This document shows positions 60,669 through 64,000 of a stretch of DNA of 64,000 bases, piece after piece. Source of the DNA: Phellopilus nigrolimitatus (taxonomy: Eukaryota; Basidiomycota; Agaricomycetes; Hymenochaetales; Hymenochaetaceae); assembly GCA_021029095.1 (NCBI GenBank), contig JAJOHG010000030.1:310001-374000 (forward strand), in the 5' to 3' direction. The notes under the pieces were generated by a model. It did no database searches and was not told the origin of the DNA. It saw only the letters and a list, made by a program, of their open reading frames with translations. Both the position numbers and the translations under genes were made by a program. Positions within the stretch are counted from its first letter, which is position 1. Each line of letters starts with the position of its first letter.

Positions 60669-62213
60669 ATGTCAATGCAAGCAACACAATTACAACCGGA
60701 GAACTGCGGATGGCTTAAATCACGTGATGGGATGTGGCTTGCGATTCCGAACTTCAACCAATTATGGCCGGGCGCATGTGGTACACATTCAACCCCCATC
60801 TACATCTCAACACTAGCACAACCTGCCTTCCGGAAAACTCTCATCATGATCTCCGTAGTCACCAGCAACACTACAGAGGAGGACCATGAACGACGGCGTG
60901 TTCGCCCTAAACTCGAATATCAAGAGCCACAGTCTTTCGGTGCAGAGAATCAAACTTCTCACATCGAAACTCACTACGAACCAAGCCTCTCCAGGTCCTC
61001 CTCTAAGAGGGCTTTAGCTATCCCAGAAGTCCTTCTCCTTATACTGTCATGGTTCACATATAGTGATCTTAGCACCGTCTCATTCACGAGGATCGCACCC
61101 GTGGCCGTGTCTCAAGTCAGCCGTCAATGGAGGACAGTCGCTCTATCCATGCCCAGTCTGTGGACGAATTTTGGAATCATGCTTAGCGGCTCCCCGGGCC
61201 GCTTCGGTGCACTCCGCACAACCAGTGGTGACTTAGTGAACCTAACGTTGGTGACAAGGTGGTGGCAGCGTTTTCTGGACAGGTCGCGAAATGCAGATCT
61301 ATCGATAGTTATCGGTTCGTGGGCAAATACTGGATATTCGTGCAGCGCAAGAGACTATCGGAGCATCTGTTCTATCCTTAATGAAACCCTCAAACACAGA
61401 AGTAGATTGGTGCGACTCCAAATATGCACTCTCTTCTTCCCGCCTTCAGACTGTGTCTATAAAACCCTGGATCTAAAGGATATGGCCAAAATAAAGTGGC
61501 TCAAAGTTGTGGGCTCGCATAATGTTACCGTTTATGTGGACAAGAAAAGCATGCCCAATCTTACAACACTTGATTATGATGGAGCCGTTCAGTTTCCGCT
61601 GCAAATTCAAACACTCCCGACACAGTTGCTTACCTTATCGGTTCTTTTTTCTCAAGCAAACAATTCATTTTCATGGCAATGGACCTTCTTCAAGAACATT
61701 CTCTTCTTTTCCCCTCTTCTGAGGAAACTAGAGTGCTGTTTTCTCCCTTTTAGACAATCCGTACCACCATCAATGACTGGAGTATTTACTCTACAGACCG
61801 TTCAAGAAGTCTGTCTCAAATTCGTCAACCCGCTTCCAGGACTAGCGCACCGCATTCTGGATCATTTCGAATTTCCGACTCTTGATCGCCTGGAAATCGA
61901 ATTAGATGGAGGATCACCCAATGCATGGGTGGGAATTGACGCTTTCTTGCTACGCTCTCAAGCGCCTCTGAGTACGCTTATCCTCGCACATGACGAATTT
62001 TCGTCTACCGCAGCCAAATCATCCAGAGATAACGATGACTGCATTTTAGACATCTTACAAGCCGCGCCACACTTGGAGAACTTGATTTTACGACGAGTTG
62101 ATATCGGCGATTACTTACGCGGGGTTCTGGATCTTGAGGATATGTCAGTCCGTCAGCGTTTGGGTGTACTCCCTAAATTGCGCAGCGTCGAAATCACCCC
62201 GCGAGTCTGCTGA
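60669..62213 (+). CDS. F-box protein, right copy (514 aa)
   Basis: Single exon, the same length as the 35310-36854 gene, with about a dozen substitutions (for example L21M, A to T in the LWxNF motif, G for D in QRLxVLP near the C-terminus). The F-box region and leucine-rich remainder are as in the left copy. Both keep the TATA box, leader and full frame, which argues that both are expressed. Likely SCF adaptor, substrate unknown. Confidence 0.8.
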   Translation: MSMQATQLQPENCGWLKSRDGMWLAIPNFNQLWPGACGTHSTPIYISTLAQPAFRKTLIMISVVTSNTTEEDHERRRVRPKLEYQEPQSFGAENQTSHIETHYEPSLSRSSSKRALAIPEVLLLILSWFTYSDLSTVSFTRIAPVAVSQVSRQWRTVALSMPSLWTNFGIMLSGSPGRFGALRTTSGDLVNLTLVTRWWQRFLDRSRNADLSIVIGSWANTGYSCSARDYRSICSILNETLKHRSRLVRLQICTLFFPPSDCVYKTLDLKDMAKIKWLKVVGSHNVTVYVDKKSMPNLTTLDYDGAVQFPLQIQTLPTQLLTLSVLFSQANNSFSWQWTFFKNILFFSPLLRKLECCFLPFRQSVPPSMTGVFTLQTVQEVCLKFVNPLPGLAHRILDHFEFPTLDRLEIELDGGSPNAWVGIDAFLLRSQAPLSTLILAHDEFSSTAAKSSRDNDDCILDILQAAPHLENLILRRVDIGDYLRGVLDLEDMSVRQRLGVLPKLRSVEITPRVC

Positions 62214-62425
62214 AGCGACCAAGTCTGCCACAATGCTTTGATGGCTCGAGCTGATTCCCGACTATGAGATAGCAATGACAATATTGAGCATTCGTAGCGG
62301 ACGGTTAGGTCGGAAACATCGGCGAGAATTTCGAAGGAAGAAGGACTTTGGGCAAACGCGGATCTTATTTTAAATGAGATACAATTTTTCTTCCTGTTTT
62401 CGTGCGCATACCGTATTGTTGAACA

Positions 62426-62820
62426 CTGAAATACTATTACATGTAGTATGAGCTCGATTTTGCTCGTTCTTCTTCGTAACATAGTTACTATGAAGTCCAA
62501 CATACCACAAAGTCAGGAAATTGAATGCACAGCACGTTGCTTTTTTCAATCCATAGACGCGGCGATCACTTCCCTTATTTGCAATTTGAATTGTGTTTAG
62601 AAGATAACACGAGCTCAACGTTCTCAAACCACTCGGCCCAATTGAATTCTAGCAAATTAAGATTACATAGACCATCGACAATCGCAGTATCACAGTGGAA
62701 GACATATTTCACAGTCTTACAAAATGCACACAATTTATCAAGAGTCATGAGAGTCAAGCATTGTAATCGAGGCACTCAAAAGAAGATTTGAACGCGATGG
62801 ATAAGTAAATCAGGCCTCTT
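62426..62820. other. Intergenic between F-box gene and polyketide synthase
   Basis: AT-richer sequence with no supported gene. It serves as 3' flank for two converging genes. Confidence 0.4.
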
Positions 62821-64000
62821 TCACCCCCGCGCCTTCTCGACTGTGTACTCTGCGAGCTCTGATAGCGTGAGCGCATCTTCTCCAAGGAATGTCATCGGAA
62901 GGTCGACCTCGTATTTCTTGAGCACATCTGCGCGCAGCTGCGTAAACGAGATAGAGTCTATACCGAGCGATAACACGGGCGTTGACGAATCTTTTATGCG
63001 AAGACCAAGCCACAAAGCGTGAGCACGGTAAAGAGGTGAATAACGAGCGAGAGAGCTCACCAAGGCTTTCCATATCTGACGCTGTCATTCCGAGAACAGT
63101 CTGAAGGCTCTCGATAATGAACTTCTCCGCATCTTTCGGCGAGGCGCCGTCTACTTCAGGTACGAGTGTGTCTGTCGATGAGTTCTTGTCGGAGCCCCGC
63201 TGCTCCTTCGCCTTGTCGACGGTGAACTCCGCTAGCTCACCAAGCGTGAGGGCGTCCTCACCCAAAAAGCTCATCGGGAGATCGACCTCGTATTTATTGA
63301 GCACGTCTGACCGAAGTTGCGTGAAGGAGATGGAGTCGATACCGAGAGAGAGTACCGGCGTGGAAGAATCTGACAAATAAATACGACTATAAGAACAACA
63401 CAGTTTATTAAAGGAAAAAAAGTCACTGACCAAGACCCTCGAAATCTGTCGGTGTCATTCCGAGAATGCCTTGCAAAGTATTTGCGATGAAATTCTCTAC
63501 AGCCGTGTTTGTAATCTGCGCTGCCTTGGGAGCAACAGTAGAATTGGGCACCGTACGCGGCGTCCCATTCACAGCTGACGCAGACCGAGTGATTGGGACA
63601 GAATTAGGAATCCAGGAGACGATGTAGTCTGTGCAGGACGCTAAAAGTGCACCGGACTCCGAGCGCACTTCAAAGGATGCCGTCATCTTTCTCGAATTTG
63701 GCGCGACATCGATGGGCAGGCGGTAATGGCAAGCGAATCGCTCGGGGAAAGAGTCAGTGTGCAGAGCAAGCCCGTTGATTGCTGAAGGCAGGAAGGAACC
63801 ATTGGATTTGAGCTCCGGCGGCCCCTCTGGTGCGATCGCACCGAACATATGCAGGATTGCGTCCATCTTCCGCACGAAATCGTGTTGAACATTGCCGGTG
63901 GACGGAACTTCTACCGTACCCGTGGCGTGGTCTGACCAGACTTCGATTTTCTGCAAACACTTGAAATTCGATCCGAAGTGAACGAGGTTGTCGCGGAACT
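62821..64000 (-). CDS. Iterative polyketide synthase, 3' end (partial; 5' end beyond window)
   Basis: Exons 63431-64000, 63061-63369 and 62821-62990 (introns 61 and 70 bp) join in frame. The N-terminal piece resembles the end of a dehydratase/product-template hot-dog domain (LPIDVAPNSRKMTASFEVRS). Two acyl-carrier domains follow, each with the phosphopantetheine site LGIDSI (Ser). The protein ends (EKARG) right after the second carrier, with no thioesterase or reductase. It would make a polyketide in the cytoplasm; the product cannot be inferred. Both carriers carry an intron in the same codon. Confidence 0.85.

Larger units (their letters stand above)
58260..62425. repeat. Right arm of the inverted duplication
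   Basis: Reverse-orientation match of 35095-39140. It contains the 39010-39120 equivalent (58290-58400), a broken copy of gene E, the flipped module (60245-60550) and an intact F-box gene. Confidence 0.85.

Overview
The window looks like a chromosome segment of a filamentous basidiomycete, most likely an agaricomycete. The evidence is short introns (about 50-90 bp) with GT/AG ends, a Hir1-type histone chaperone, an Nrg1-type zinc-finger repressor, F-box proteins, the tail of an iterative polyketide synthase, and dense LTR and DNA transposons. No bacterial operons, rRNA genes or CRISPR arrays were seen.

Layout. Positions 1-8161 hold a tandem LTR-internal-LTR-internal-LTR array of a coding-poor retroelement. 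Its internal part is largely a minisatellite, and one copy carries a 1,269-bp perfectly inverted foldback insertion. The array abuts, and appears to have inserted into, the 3' LTR of a frameshifted Copia element (8162-13122, minus strand). From 13.1 to 33 kb there are repeated blocks, each built from a promoter-like leader plus a gene for an unrecognised protein of about 190-220 aa (here the 'MSVYV family', after a shared motif). These blocks flank a two-exon Nrg1-like transcription factor (18696-21459) and are themselves hit by a pogo-like element (26325-27371) and a hAT-like MITE (28709-29156).

Positions 35095-39140 and 58260-62425 are the arms of a large inverted duplication. Each arm has an intact 514-aa F-box gene and an MSVYV-family gene (intact on the left, broken on the right). 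Between the arms lie another MSVYV gene, a decayed copy of HIR1 split by a four-level transposon nest (pogo-like element > young Copia > 1.6-kb terminal-inverted-repeat element with tRNA-like promoter boxes > hAT-like MITE), the intact eight-exon HIR1 gene (50344-53698), two broken MSVYV copies and a large F-box/LRR-like gene. The right edge (62821-64000) is the 3' end of a polyketide synthase with two acyl-carrier domains.

Housekeeping or regulatory genes (HIR1, the Nrg1-like factor) stay intact while duplication and transposition rework the sequence around them. The best candidates for undescribed biology are the MSVYV family with its duplicated leader, the hairpin/duplication skeleton shared by the two otherwise different Copia LTRs, the TIR element carrying tRNA-like A and B boxes, and the giant foldback element. 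All functional statements rest on reading the sequence; no database search was run.
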